A program made the position numbers and the translations under genes. From contig RFHU01000377.1 in the NCBI GenBank assembly GCA_003695705.1, positions 1 through 64,000 of the forward strand: a stretch of DNA of 64,000 bases, in the 5' to 3' direction. The notes under the pieces were generated by a model. It was not told the DNA's origin, ran no database searches, and was given only the letters and a program-made list of their open reading frames with translations. This document shows positions 31,801 to 38,407 of the stretch, in pieces (position 1 is the stretch's first letter; every line of letters starts with the position of its first letter). Source of the stretch: Planctomycetota bacterium (GTDB taxonomy: Bacteria; Planctomycetota; J058).

Positions 31801-32913
31801 CAGAACGTTGCTGGGCTTGAGGTCCCGGTGGACGACGCCGTGCTGGTGCGCGTGGTGCGCGGCGTGGCACACCTCCACCAAGATCTCCACGCCTCGGCGG
31901 ACGGGGAGGCTCTTGGAGCGGATCATGTCCTGCAGTTCCTGGCCTTCCACGTAGCCCATGGCGTAGTAGAGAAGGCCGTCGACCTCGCCCACGTCGAAGA
32001 CGGGGACGATGTTCGGGTGGTCCAGGCGCTGGGCGAGTTCGGACTCCGCCTTGAAGCGACGCTTGAGCTTCTCGGAGGCGAATTCGCCCGCGAGGAGCAC
32101 CTTGATGGCGACGACGCGCTCGGGCTGTCCCACGGGCGCAGCCTTGTAGACGACCCCCATGCCGCCGCGACCCAGCTCGCCCAGGATCTCGTAGGGGCCG
32201 AAGCGTTTGCCGACGCCGAGTTCGCCCGAGTCGAAGTCGTCGCTGAGTTCGAACTCGTCGGGCGCCGAGGCGGTGCTGCCGACGCGGCGCCCCGAGTCGT
32301 TCGGTCCGACCGCCAGGAAGGCAGGCGCGGGAGGAACGTGGGAATGATGCCCACTCCCCGGAGGCGGCGAGGCGCGTCCGCCCGTGGGATGCCAGGAGCC
32401 CGGAGGGGCCGGGGGGGAGGTGGCCGGGGAGCGCGCACTCCCAGGAACCGCCCGCGGACCGCTGTCGACCGGGCGCACGAAGGAGCCCACGCTCGTCCCC
32501 TGGGAGTGGGCGGGGAAGGGCCCGCTCCCCGGCGCGGTCCCGTAGCGACCCGAGGAGGGGACCTGCTGGACCTGGCGCGCGGAGGTGGTGCGAAAGGAGC
32601 CGCCGCTCGGGGGAGGAAGCCGGGCGGGCCCTCCGCAGCGCGGACAGGTTTGCGGACTGTTGGGGCTCGGCGCGAGGTACGCGCTCCGGCAGCGATAGCA
32701 GGCGCGACCGCGCCCTTCGATCTCGTTGCGCAGGCGCTGGAACCGCTCTACGTCGAGCTCGCGACGCTGGACGAGCAACTGGCCCAGGGAGCAGTCCTGC
32801 CCCCCGCGGATGCGCGCGTCGCGCTCCGCCACGAGGGCGGCGAGGCGCTCCGTGCCAACGAGCCGCTGCTCGGCAAGGAGTTGGCCCCACAGATGCTCGC
32901 GGGCTGCGTCCAT
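28888..32913 (-). CDS. Giant receptor Ser/Thr kinase with zinc ribbon, coiled coil and TPR repeats
   Basis: A 1341-residue Hanks-type kinase. Residues 1-65 carry two copies of a short helical unit (LWGQLLAEQRLVG and SLGQLLVQRRELD) resembling the MshEN helical part of PilB. A zinc ribbon follows, with CYRC and CPRC near residues 72 and 90, then a Pro/Ser/Gly-rich linker to about 225. The kinase domain (about 240-510) has GELGRGGMGVVYKA, VVAIKVLL, HRDLKPSNVLV, MDFGLA and GTPYYMPPEQARG. One membrane segment (about 545-567) is followed by a charged coiled coil rich in Arg/Glu/Lys (570-620) and a long TPR-like region, interrupted near 950-1010 by a beta-rich segment. The C-terminus is RKKRRRR-like. 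The ATG has CAGAGGT upstream and a TACGCT hexamer 13 bases away. It is transcribed divergently from the ABC ATPase gene. Confidence 0.88.
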   Translation of the reverse strand: MDAAREHLWGQLLAEQRLVGTERLAALVAERDARIRGGQDCSLGQLLVQRRELDVERFQRLRNEIEGRGRACYRCRSAYLAPSPNSPQTCPRCGGPARLPPPSGGSFRTTSARQVQQVPSSGRYGTAPGSGPFPAHSQGTSVGSFVRPVDSGPRAVPGSARSPATSPPAPPGSWHPTGGRASPPPGSGHHSHVPPAPAFLAVGPNDSGRRVGSTASAPDEFELSDDFDSGELGVGKRFGPYEILGELGRGGMGVVYKAAPVGQPERVVAIKVLLAGEFASEKLKRRFKAESELAQRLDHPNIVPVFDVGEVDGLLYYAMGYVEGQELQDMIRSKSLPVRRGVEILVEVCHAAHHAHQHGVVHRDLKPSNVLVAKDGTPYIMDFGLAKNLEADQGMTKSGVAIGTPYYMPPEQARGNHRAMDARSDVYALGAILYEVITRRVPFTAKTQNELLRKIVEEEPVPPRQVRPSAPPELEAICLKCLCKEKEGRYATALELAEDLERYLAGEPVRARKPSPLTAWLRKIRRNRAQAAVVAGAALAVVGAVGLVAAIHSNYQAERRREEARLRKEEERRAKEEAEAERKRREEAARRRKREQLAQRAERAVTGGQDAYAQARAASTYSELLRALGRSEAAFDDAVAYEAKLRPDSKPRPATAYRRGLVRRLRCSWKGALEDFLLAARSKEHRARANLAAGLIQLRQYGDREAAEALFEKAEAAEGLGPLEETEEKAAEEIAQAYLAHLRGAHESARKRLKRFLRSSERGSFEAEAYGALAYFLRLEGKPLGDDEAAREGLEAANKAVRSDKFRQVFLVDRAILLARRGRRPDAFEDQRTARNLDVDDPWAELAEAVIHSQPRGDDERRVRALRQAKEKARRRGEHALREVESFIAALEGATRERKEREAQARTIAQNCSKTVRFNGGGRLHSFPFDLVVPEGTRAVLLTLSEATTDIDLYVSRGQPKNLNECELQANTPSPDETLLLAGRGSRPLRSGRYAVLVVQPPSSRAKTSVKLTVRYFGPDQEPPFVWERLPALLFTTQANATRAQALLRQLTAGDHQGWLRGWLELEAREPAAKIGRVNLLTVQERLPAGFASREDFARLAAELAAELAAPKGRLPRYPEHLLIATATAEVYAGKVAEGLGRLKRAMEQNPRVLAFRIRAIQLLNHLGRYTEAEELGRVVLKHPQAGETPVAHAAIAETAVARKQEDLATKLLLRAALSKAAPPPLALRCIERLVRLRRFADALNAIRTVDARTPTTVDVNLEVLRAYCIAGQGKVENARQRLQTLRARVPPGRKELTTVLDRGLAALADGSYLGRKTDPEASGDSERSEPQPVRKKRRRR

Positions 32914-32926
32914 GGACCTCTGCTGG

Positions 32927-32932
32927 AGCGTA
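32927..32932 (-). promoter_or_regulatory. Candidate -10 element TACGCT of the second receptor kinase
   Basis: TACGCT on the reverse strand, ending 13 bases before the ATG; the predicted leader would be only about 7 bases. Confidence 0.4.
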
Positions 32933-33014
32933 GTATGGCGGCCAGGCTTCGGCGCTACAAGGTATTGGACCCCTGTACCTCTGGCCCGCCAGCCCCCCCT
33001 TCCCGAGGCCCGCG

Positions 33015-33758
33015 ATGGCCCTCCTGAGCCTCCAAGACGTCTCGAAGCACTACCGGCTGGGAACCCAGCGCGTCCGCGCCCTCGATGGCTTCGATCTCGA
33101 AGTCGAGCGGGGCGAGTACGTGTCCATCATGGGCCCCTCGGGAAGCGGCAAGTCGACCCTCATGCACCTCTTGGGCTGCCTCGACACCCCCACGAGGGGG
33201 CGCTACTGCCTCGACGGAATCGATGTGGGGAACGCCTCGGACGACCGGCTGGCCGAGGTGCGCGGACGCAAGATCGGCTTCGTCTTCCAGACCTTCCATC
33301 TCCTGCCTCGCCTGAGCGCCGCTCAGAACGTGGCGCTTCCCCTCGGCTACCAGGGCGTCCCCTCCCGCGAGCGCCGCGCGAGAGCGCTCCGCGCCTTGGA
33401 GGCCGTCGAACTCGCGCACCGCGCAGAGCATCGCCCCAACGAGCTCAGCGGGGGAGAGCGCCAGCGAGTCGCCATCGCGCGGGCGCTGGTCGTCGAGCCT
33501 TCGCTGATTCTGGCGGACGAGCCCACCGGAAACCTGGACTCCAAGGTAGGCCGCGAGATCCTTGAACTCTTCGACCGCCTGCACGGGGAAGGCGCCACGC
33601 TCGTCGTAGTCACCCACGACGAGGGGGTCGCCCGTCACGCCCAGCGCATCATCCGCCTGCGCGACGGTCGGAAGGTAGCCGACGAGCCGACCGCACGCGC
33701 TACGCTCGGGGACGGCTACGGCCCGCTGGGCAGCGCCAGCGACCGCCCTTCGGGATGA
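33015..33758 (+). CDS. ABC transporter ATP-binding protein, LolD/MacB type
   Basis: A 247-residue ATPase of the family that powers lipoprotein release (LolCDE) or MacB-type export. Walker A is GPSGSGKSTLMHLLG, the Q-loop is VFQTFHLLPRLSA, the signature is LSGGERQRVAIARAL, Walker B is LILADEPTGNLDS and the H-loop is VVVTHDEGVA. The phrase LLGCLDTPTRG near residue 55 is typical of this subfamily. No LolC/E or MacB-like permease gene is adjacent, so it is an orphan ATPase here and the transported substrate is unknown. rsmE follows after 100 bases with its own promoter-like box. Confidence 0.88.
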   Translation: MALLSLQDVSKHYRLGTQRVRALDGFDLEVERGEYVSIMGPSGSGKSTLMHLLGCLDTPTRGRYCLDGIDVGNASDDRLAEVRGRKIGFVFQTFHLLPRLSAAQNVALPLGYQGVPSRERRARALRALEAVELAHRAEHRPNELSGGERQRVAIARALVVEPSLILADEPTGNLDSKVGREILELFDRLHGEGATLVVVTHDEGVARHAQRIIRLRDGRKVADEPTARATLGDGYGPLGSASDRPSG

Positions 33759-33843
33759 CGAAGGACCTCGCCGCGCTCGGGAGCGGCGCCGAGGCCGCCG
33801 GCGCCACCGTGCCCGCCCTTGCGGGGCCCCGCCCACGACGGGC

Positions 33844-33849
33844 TATGCT
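33844..33849 (+). promoter_or_regulatory. Predicted -10 element TATGCT upstream of rsmE
   Basis: TATGCT ends 9 bases before the GTG of rsmE; with no visible Shine-Dalgarno, a leaderless or very short-leader transcript is likely. Confidence 0.45.
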
Positions 33850-33858
33850 CGGGACGAC

Positions 33859-34572
33859 GTGCGCGTTCCCAGGTTTTTCCACGACCGCTTGCCCCGCATG
33901 CCGGGGACGGCCTGCTCCCTCGAAGGCGACGAGGCGGTGCACCTCGCACGGGTCTTGCGCCTGCGGCCCGGAGACGAGGTGGAACTCTTCGACGGTCGAG
34001 GTGGAGTCGGACGCTTCCGCCTGGCGGAGGTCGGCCGCCGGCGATCGCGGCTGGAGCTCCTCTCGCGCCGCGGTGCGGCGCCGGCCCTCCCCTTCGCGGT
34101 CCACTGCGCCGTGGCAACCCCCAAGGGCAAGCGAGCGCATCGCCTCGTCGAAGCCCTCACCGAACTGGGTGCGGCAAGCTACGCGCCGCTCGTGTGCGCG
34201 CGCAGCGCCGCTCGCCCTCCCGAGCCCGAAACCGCGCTGCGCTGGGCGCAGGAGGCCTGCAAGCAGTGCGGCCGCGACCTGCTGCCCGCCATCGCCCCTC
34301 CCTTGGCGGCGGAGAACGTCCCGGCGCGAGTCCGCGAGCACCCCCTGTCCCTCCTCCTCGACCCGCGAGGCGCCGTCCCGCTGCGCGAAGCCCTGCCCGC
34401 CACCCCCTGCTCCACCTTGCTCCTGGTCGGACCCGAAGGCGGGTTCACCGACGCCGAGCGCGAAACCTTCGCCGCAGCCGGCGCCCGGTCCGTCGTCCTC
34501 GGCCCTTCGGTGCTGCGCATCGAGACCGCCGCCGCCGCCGCCCTCGCGGCCCTGGTCGCGGCGTGGGCGTGA
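33859..34572 (+). CDS. rsmE: 16S rRNA (uracil(1498)-N(3))-methyltransferase
   Basis: A 237-residue SPOUT-class methyltransferase that modifies U1498 of 16S rRNA. The N-terminal PUA-like domain contains HLARVLRLRPGDEVELFDG (about 31-49). The knot domain carries the SAM-binding motifs LLVGPEGGFTDAE and VVLGPSVLRIETAAAAALA near the C-terminus, and the conserved EALTELGA and QEACKQCGR segments are present. Length and motif order are standard. The GTG start follows a TATGCT hexamer and no better start is visible. An inverted repeat follows the stop. Confidence 0.93.
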   Translation: MRVPRFFHDRLPRMPGTACSLEGDEAVHLARVLRLRPGDEVELFDGRGGVGRFRLAEVGRRRSRLELLSRRGAAPALPFAVHCAVATPKGKRAHRLVEALTELGAASYAPLVCARSAARPPEPETALRWAQEACKQCGRDLLPAIAPPLAAENVPARVREHPLSLLLDPRGAVPLREALPATPCSTLLLVGPEGGFTDAERETFAAAGARSVVLGPSVLRIETAAAAALAALVAAWA

Positions 34573-34595
34573 GCGCTGCGCGCGGGCGTCCCGCG

Positions 34596-34631
34596 GCGAC
34601 CGCCACTCCGCCGCCGGGAGCCGGCGGTCGC
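34596..34631 (+). terminator. Inverted repeat after rsmE
   Basis: Perfect nine-base arms GCGACCGCC and GGCGGTCGC with an 18-base loop, ending only 7 bases before the -10-like TACGAT of the next gene. It may terminate rsmE or act as an operator. Confidence 0.4.
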
Positions 34632-34638
34632 GGACTGC

Positions 34639-34644
34639 TACGAT
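34639..34644 (+). promoter_or_regulatory. Predicted -10 element TACGAT, leaderless promoter
   Basis: TACGAT ends 7 bases before the ATG at 34652. An alternative ATG at 34643 overlaps this hexamer, which argues for the later start. Confidence 0.4.
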
Positions 34645-34651
34645 GCCGCGC

Positions 34652-35251
34652 ATGACCCCCGAGCGGATCGACGTGCGCGTCGCGCACCCGCACCGCTGCC
34701 CCTACTGCCACGACGCCGTGCGGCCCGAGGAGGAGAAGCACGCCTGCGAAGGGTGCATGGCGTGGATGCACGCCGAATGCTTCGCCGCCTACGCGGCCTG
34801 CGGCGCCTGCGGCCGCGCCCCGGCCGGAAGACCCGCGCCGGCGCCGGCGAGATCGCCAGGGGCACCGTCCCTCCTCGAGCGGGCCAAGGAGCTGAACGAG
34901 CGCATCGAGTCCCGAGGGTCCCCGATCGCAGACACGGCGGCGGAACGCTGCCGGGCTCCGGGCTGCCCTGAGGCGCGCCTGGTGGGGAGCAGCCTCTTCT
35001 GCGCACGCCACCGAGCCGAACACCGCCTGCGAAGCCGGCGGCAAGACGCAAGGACCCTGCTGGGGATCGGTCTGCTGAACTTGGTCGTTTTCGCGGGCAT
35101 CGCCTGGTTCTTGCGCGGATCCGGGGAAGCGCCGGGACGGGATGACGTGCTGGGCATTTTCTGGATCCTCAGCGCCTTCGGCGCCCTCGCAACCGCCTGG
35201 GGCGCCTGGGTGCTCGTTCGGGTCCGGCGGGAGGGGGATCCCAGCGGATGA
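34652..35251 (+). CDS. RING/zinc-ribbon-like membrane protein of unknown function
   Basis: A 199-residue protein that I cannot assign to a named family. The N-terminal 50 residues form a RING- or PHD-like zinc finger (HRCPYCHDAV, HACEGC, MHAECF, CGACG), with cysteine/histidine spacing suitable for two metal ions. A Pro/Ala linker follows, then a second small cluster (CRAPGCPEARLVGS, CARHRAEH), and two membrane segments near residues 133-152 and 165-187. It is probably anchored with the zinc modules in the cytoplasm. The last codons overlap the next start as ATGA, so the two are translationally coupled. Confidence 0.65.
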   Translation: MTPERIDVRVAHPHRCPYCHDAVRPEEEKHACEGCMAWMHAECFAAYAACGACGRAPAGRPAPAPARSPGAPSLLERAKELNERIESRGSPIADTAAERCRAPGCPEARLVGSSLFCARHRAEHRLRSRRQDARTLLGIGLLNLVVFAGIAWFLRGSGEAPGRDDVLGIFWILSAFGALATAWGAWVLVRVRREGDPSG

Positions 35252-35760
35252 AGCCCACCCGCAGCGACCATCTCAGCGACGCCGAACTCGCGCTGCGGGG
35301 ACTCTCGCGCGAGAGCGACCTGCGGCTCGATGCGGAGGGGCGCTTTTGGTTCGGGCCTTCGCTCTGCACCCATCCGGGAGTGACCGCGGCCTTCGCGCGC
35401 TGGATCGAGCGCCACCCGTCGGGGCGCTACGTGCTGCGCACCGACTGGCACTACGTCTACCTGCAGGTGGACGGGGCGCCCCTCCACGCACGCGCCGTCG
35501 AGGACGGCCCCGAAGGTCCGGTCCTCCGCCTCGCGGGCGGAGAACGCGAGCCCCTCCGCCCCGAGACCTTGCGCGAGGGCCCCGACGGAACGCTCTACGC
35601 CAGCGGGCGCGACGGGTCGTGGCCCGTGCGGCTCGGCCCTGGGGCGGCCTTGGACCTCGGCGCGTGGCTCGTCGCCGGGCCCGAGGGACGTCCCTGCTTC
35701 GAAGCCGGCGGGCGGCGGCACCCGATCCCGCGGGCGGAGGACCCCCTGCGGAATGCTTGA
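35248..35760 (+). CDS. DUF1285-like small protein
   Basis: A 170-residue cytoplasmic protein. The pattern LRLDAEGRFWFGPSLCTHPG followed by RHPSGRYVLRTDWHYVYLQ and a segment beginning VDGAPLHARAV resembles DUF1285 proteins, which have two beta-rich subdomains and no known function; I recognise this by pattern only. The ATG overlaps the stop of the zinc-finger membrane protein (ATGA), so the pair is co-translated. The downstream glycosyltransferase gene is convergent, 25 bases away. Confidence 0.55.
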   Translation: MKPTRSDHLSDAELALRGLSRESDLRLDAEGRFWFGPSLCTHPGVTAAFARWIERHPSGRYVLRTDWHYVYLQVDGAPLHARAVEDGPEGPVLRLAGGEREPLRPETLREGPDGTLYASGRDGSWPVRLGPGAALDLGAWLVAGPEGRPCFEAGGRRHPIPRAEDPLRNA

Positions 35761-35785
35761 GGCGGACGCGCGCCCCAGCGACCGA

Positions 35786-37171
35786 TCAGCGCGGAGGTCC
35801 GGGGGGGTCCGGTGCGACGGCGAAGACGGCCACCGGAGACTCGAGCCCGGGAAGCACCCAGGGGTCGGCGGCGCCTCGGCTCCAGAGGGCGTCGCGGAGC
35901 GCCGGTCGGGTATCCAGCCAACGGGGCAGGGGCACGAGGACCACGAGCGGTCCGCCGAAGCGTCGCGCGAAGAGCACGCCCTCGGGGTCCGGAGTCACGG
36001 GACCGTAGGCCGGGCAGAGTTCGGCCCCCGGCCCGAGGGCGAGGACTTCCCCGGCCCCGAATTCGGCGGCTCGCTGTCGCGCAACCCGGACCCCGCCGCG
36101 CAGGTCGTGGACCTCGGCCCGCGCCTGGCCGGCGAGGGAGAGGACACCGGTCCCGAGCAGGGCGGCGGCAAGGGCCGAGCCCACCGAACGCGGCAAGGCC
36201 AAGGCCACAGCACAAGCCACCAGCGCCAACAGCGAAGGAACGGCGAAGCCCAGGAAGCGGGGGTAGCCCTGCGGCCCAAGCAGGACCAGGAGGCCGCTCG
36301 CCACCAACGGGGCGCAGAGGAGCGCGGCGGAGCGCTGGCGGCGGCGCGCAAGGGCCCAGGCACCCAGGCCCGCGCACGCGAAGAGGAGCAGCCCGAGCCC
36401 AGGCCGCCCACCGCCGAAGAGCGAGAGGGCGGCCGCGCCGTCGATGCGCCCCGGCGGGAGGGTGGGGAGCTCTCCGCCGAAGCTGCGGCGCACGAACTTC
36501 CAGGTCCGCCCCAGGATCGGCGCCCAAAGGAGCAGCCCGGCGAGGTGCCCGGTCCCCAGGGCCGCCGCGAGCCGCGCGCGCCGGCCGGGCTGAGCGAGGA
36601 GCAACGCCGCCCCCGAGACGCTCAGGCTGGCGGCGACGAAGGTCGCGTGCGCCCAGAAGCCCAGGGCAACGACGAGCGTCAGGGCGACGCTCGCTCCGCG
36701 GACACTCGCCGACGACCTCGCGCGCGCGAGGCGTTCCACCGCTCCCGGGAGCAGGGCGGCGCAGAGGAGCAGGGGCGCGTAGCCACGGACCTGCTGCGAG
36801 GCCAGCGTGGGCCACGGGCCGAGGGCCAGCAGGGCGCCGGCGAGGAAGCCCGCCCGGCGTCCCGCGAGGCGGGCGACGGACGCCCCCAGGGCCGGCGCTG
36901 CCAAGGCGCCGAGGACCACGAAGGGGAGCCGCAGGCCGACCTCGCCCTCGGCGAAGCGAGCCGCCGCCCAGGCGAAGAGCGAGGCCAGGGGATGGTTGGC
37001 GGCCGCGACCTGCTCGCCCACGGCCCGCGCGGGCGAGGTCGCGAAGCGGGTGAGGGTGAAGAGCTCGTCGTAGCCGAGGCTGCGCCCCAGGCCGGGCAGG
37101 CGTGCAAGGAACGCCAGGACGAAGAGGAAGGCCCCCGCGGGGCGCTGAAGCGCGGGCGCTGACCCGCTCAC
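35786..37171 (-). CDS. Polytopic GT-C type glycosyltransferase (family 39-like)
   Basis: A 461-residue membrane protein with about eleven hydrophobic segments. The first periplasmic loop carries LGYDELFTLTRFA after the first membrane segment, the place where ArnT/PMT-type GT-C enzymes have their Asp-Glu catalytic motif. It probably transfers a sugar from a polyprenyl-phosphate donor on the outer face of the inner membrane; donor and acceptor are unknown. The C-terminal 110 residues form a soluble domain. The GTG start overlaps the stop of the upstream gene as GTGA, indicating translational coupling with the lipocalin-like gene. Confidence 0.7.
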   Translation of the reverse strand: MSGSAPALQRPAGAFLFVLAFLARLPGLGRSLGYDELFTLTRFATSPARAVGEQVAAANHPLASLFAWAAARFAEGEVGLRLPFVVLGALAAPALGASVARLAGRRAGFLAGALLALGPWPTLASQQVRGYAPLLLCAALLPGAVERLARARSSASVRGASVALTLVVALGFWAHATFVAASLSVSGAALLLAQPGRRARLAAALGTGHLAGLLLWAPILGRTWKFVRRSFGGELPTLPPGRIDGAAALSLFGGGRPGLGLLLFACAGLGAWALARRRQRSAALLCAPLVASGLLVLLGPQGYPRFLGFAVPSLLALVACAVALALPRSVGSALAAALLGTGVLSLAGQARAEVHDLRGGVRVARQRAAEFGAGEVLALGPGAELCPAYGPVTPDPEGVLFARRFGGPLVVLVPLPRWLDTRPALRDALWSRGAADPWVLPGLESPVAVFAVAPDPPGPPR

Positions 37172-38214
37172 GCCGGCCGTGCTTCGGCCAGGTCGAGCCG
37201 CCGGCGCGGTCGCGGATCGCGCCGCTCGTCGCCGACCTCGAAGGCGGCGACGCCGCGAGCGACGAGCCGGCGGGCAAGCTCCCAGCCGGGGCCACGGCGC
37301 TCGAAGAGGTCGAGGGTCACGTCGGCCGCTTCGGTGTGGTTGCAATAGACCCGCCGCCCGTCGGGGTCGCGGTATTCCACGCTCACGAAGTCCTCGGGGG
37401 ACGCGCTCACGGTTCCGCGCAAGAACAGGTCGCGCTTGTAGGCCTCGAAGGACCACGAACCGAGGGAAAAGCGGCTTTCGGTGGTCCAGAGTTCGTGGGG
37501 CCCGCTCCAGGTCAGACGGCGCCCGGGCGCCAGGCGCAGGCAAAGGGGCGAGGCCGGGGGGAGGAGCAGGCCGCCCTTGCGAACCCGCGCGCTCACGCCC
37601 TCGAAGATGGCGGCCGGCGCGCCTTCGAATTCGTTGCAGTGGACCCAGGCCCAGCGGCTGGCGTGGCGCCGACCGAAGACGTGGCCTTGTTCGCCCACCG
37701 CGTTGCGCAAGCGGATCTCGCGCTCACCCACCCGAACGATCCCGCTGGCGCGGAAGCGGAGCCCGGGGGTCGCCACGGCGCTGCTGGCGATGCCGAGGCG
37801 GTAGAGGACCGGAGAGACGTGGCGAAAGCCGCGCGCGTCGTTCTCGTCGAGGCGCAGGTCCCAGGCGATGCGCCGCGCCCCGTGGCCCACCGCCCCGCAG
37901 GCGAGCCCGGCGGCGCTGCCGACCTCGAAGCGCGCGGGGCCCAGCTCGATGTCGAAGACCTTTCCGTTCGAGCGGTCCAAGAAGCGCTTCAAAGGGTAGC
38001 GGTCGAGGAGTTCCAGCGCCCTGCCTGCGCCGTTGCCGCCGGGCGGGAAGCTGAACGCCCACAGGCAGGCCTCTCCGGGCAAACCGTCCGGGGGCACGTG
38101 GATCGAAACGCGGAACCAGAAGGCCCAGCCGCTCTCCGGGTCTCGAAGGGTGAGGTACCACGCCTCGTAGAGGCCCCGCTGGCCGCGCCACTCCCTGCGG
38201 TTCAACCCGCTCAC
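37168..38214 (-). CDS. Lipocalin / tocopherol cyclase-like beta-barrel protein (putative)
   Basis: A 348-residue protein, mostly beta-strand, without a signal peptide. Patterns such as EAWYLTLRDPESGWAFWFR near the N-terminus, GRRHASRWAWVHCNEFEG in the middle and SVEYRDPDGRRVYCNHTEAA near the end resemble the two-lobed AttH/CrtC/tocopherol-cyclase group, but I am not certain. If right, it would bind or modify a lipid-like substrate. The GTG start is supported by a TAGCAT hexamer ending 8 bases upstream; a longer frame would overlap the divergent UnbV gene region. It is coupled to the glycosyltransferase by a 4-base overlap. Confidence 0.5.
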   Translation of the reverse strand: MSGLNRREWRGQRGLYEAWYLTLRDPESGWAFWFRVSIHVPPDGLPGEACLWAFSFPPGGNGAGRALELLDRYPLKRFLDRSNGKVFDIELGPARFEVGSAAGLACGAVGHGARRIAWDLRLDENDARGFRHVSPVLYRLGIASSAVATPGLRFRASGIVRVGEREIRLRNAVGEQGHVFGRRHASRWAWVHCNEFEGAPAAIFEGVSARVRKGGLLLPPASPLCLRLAPGRRLTWSGPHELWTTESRFSLGSWSFEAYKRDLFLRGTVSASPEDFVSVEYRDPDGRRVYCNHTEAADVTLDLFERRGPGWELARRLVARGVAAFEVGDERRDPRPRRRLDLAEARPA

Positions 38215-38222
38215 GGGCGAAA

Positions 38223-38228
38223 ATGCTA
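38223..38228 (-). promoter_or_regulatory. Predicted -10 element TAGCAT, leaderless promoter
   Basis: TAGCAT on the reverse strand ends 8 bases before the GTG of the lipocalin-like gene. Confidence 0.45.
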
Positions 38229-38407
38229 CCGCCTGGGGCGGAGGGAGCGGAGCCTCAGCGAAGGACTCCGGCGAGTGGCAGGGCGCAAGCTGCCCTCGCG
38301 CCACCGCCAGGGTGCCGCCGCCGCGTAGACCGCGGGAGCCTGCGCGCGGAGGGAACCGCGACGCCGCACCGCTTCGCGTAGACTCGGGTCCGCCTGGGGA
38401 GGACACG

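Noticed and set aside
34643-34651. ATG at 34643 as the start of the zinc-finger membrane protein
   Set aside because: It overlaps the TACGAT box; the ATG at 34652 follows it at the distance seen in other genes here. The difference is only three residues.
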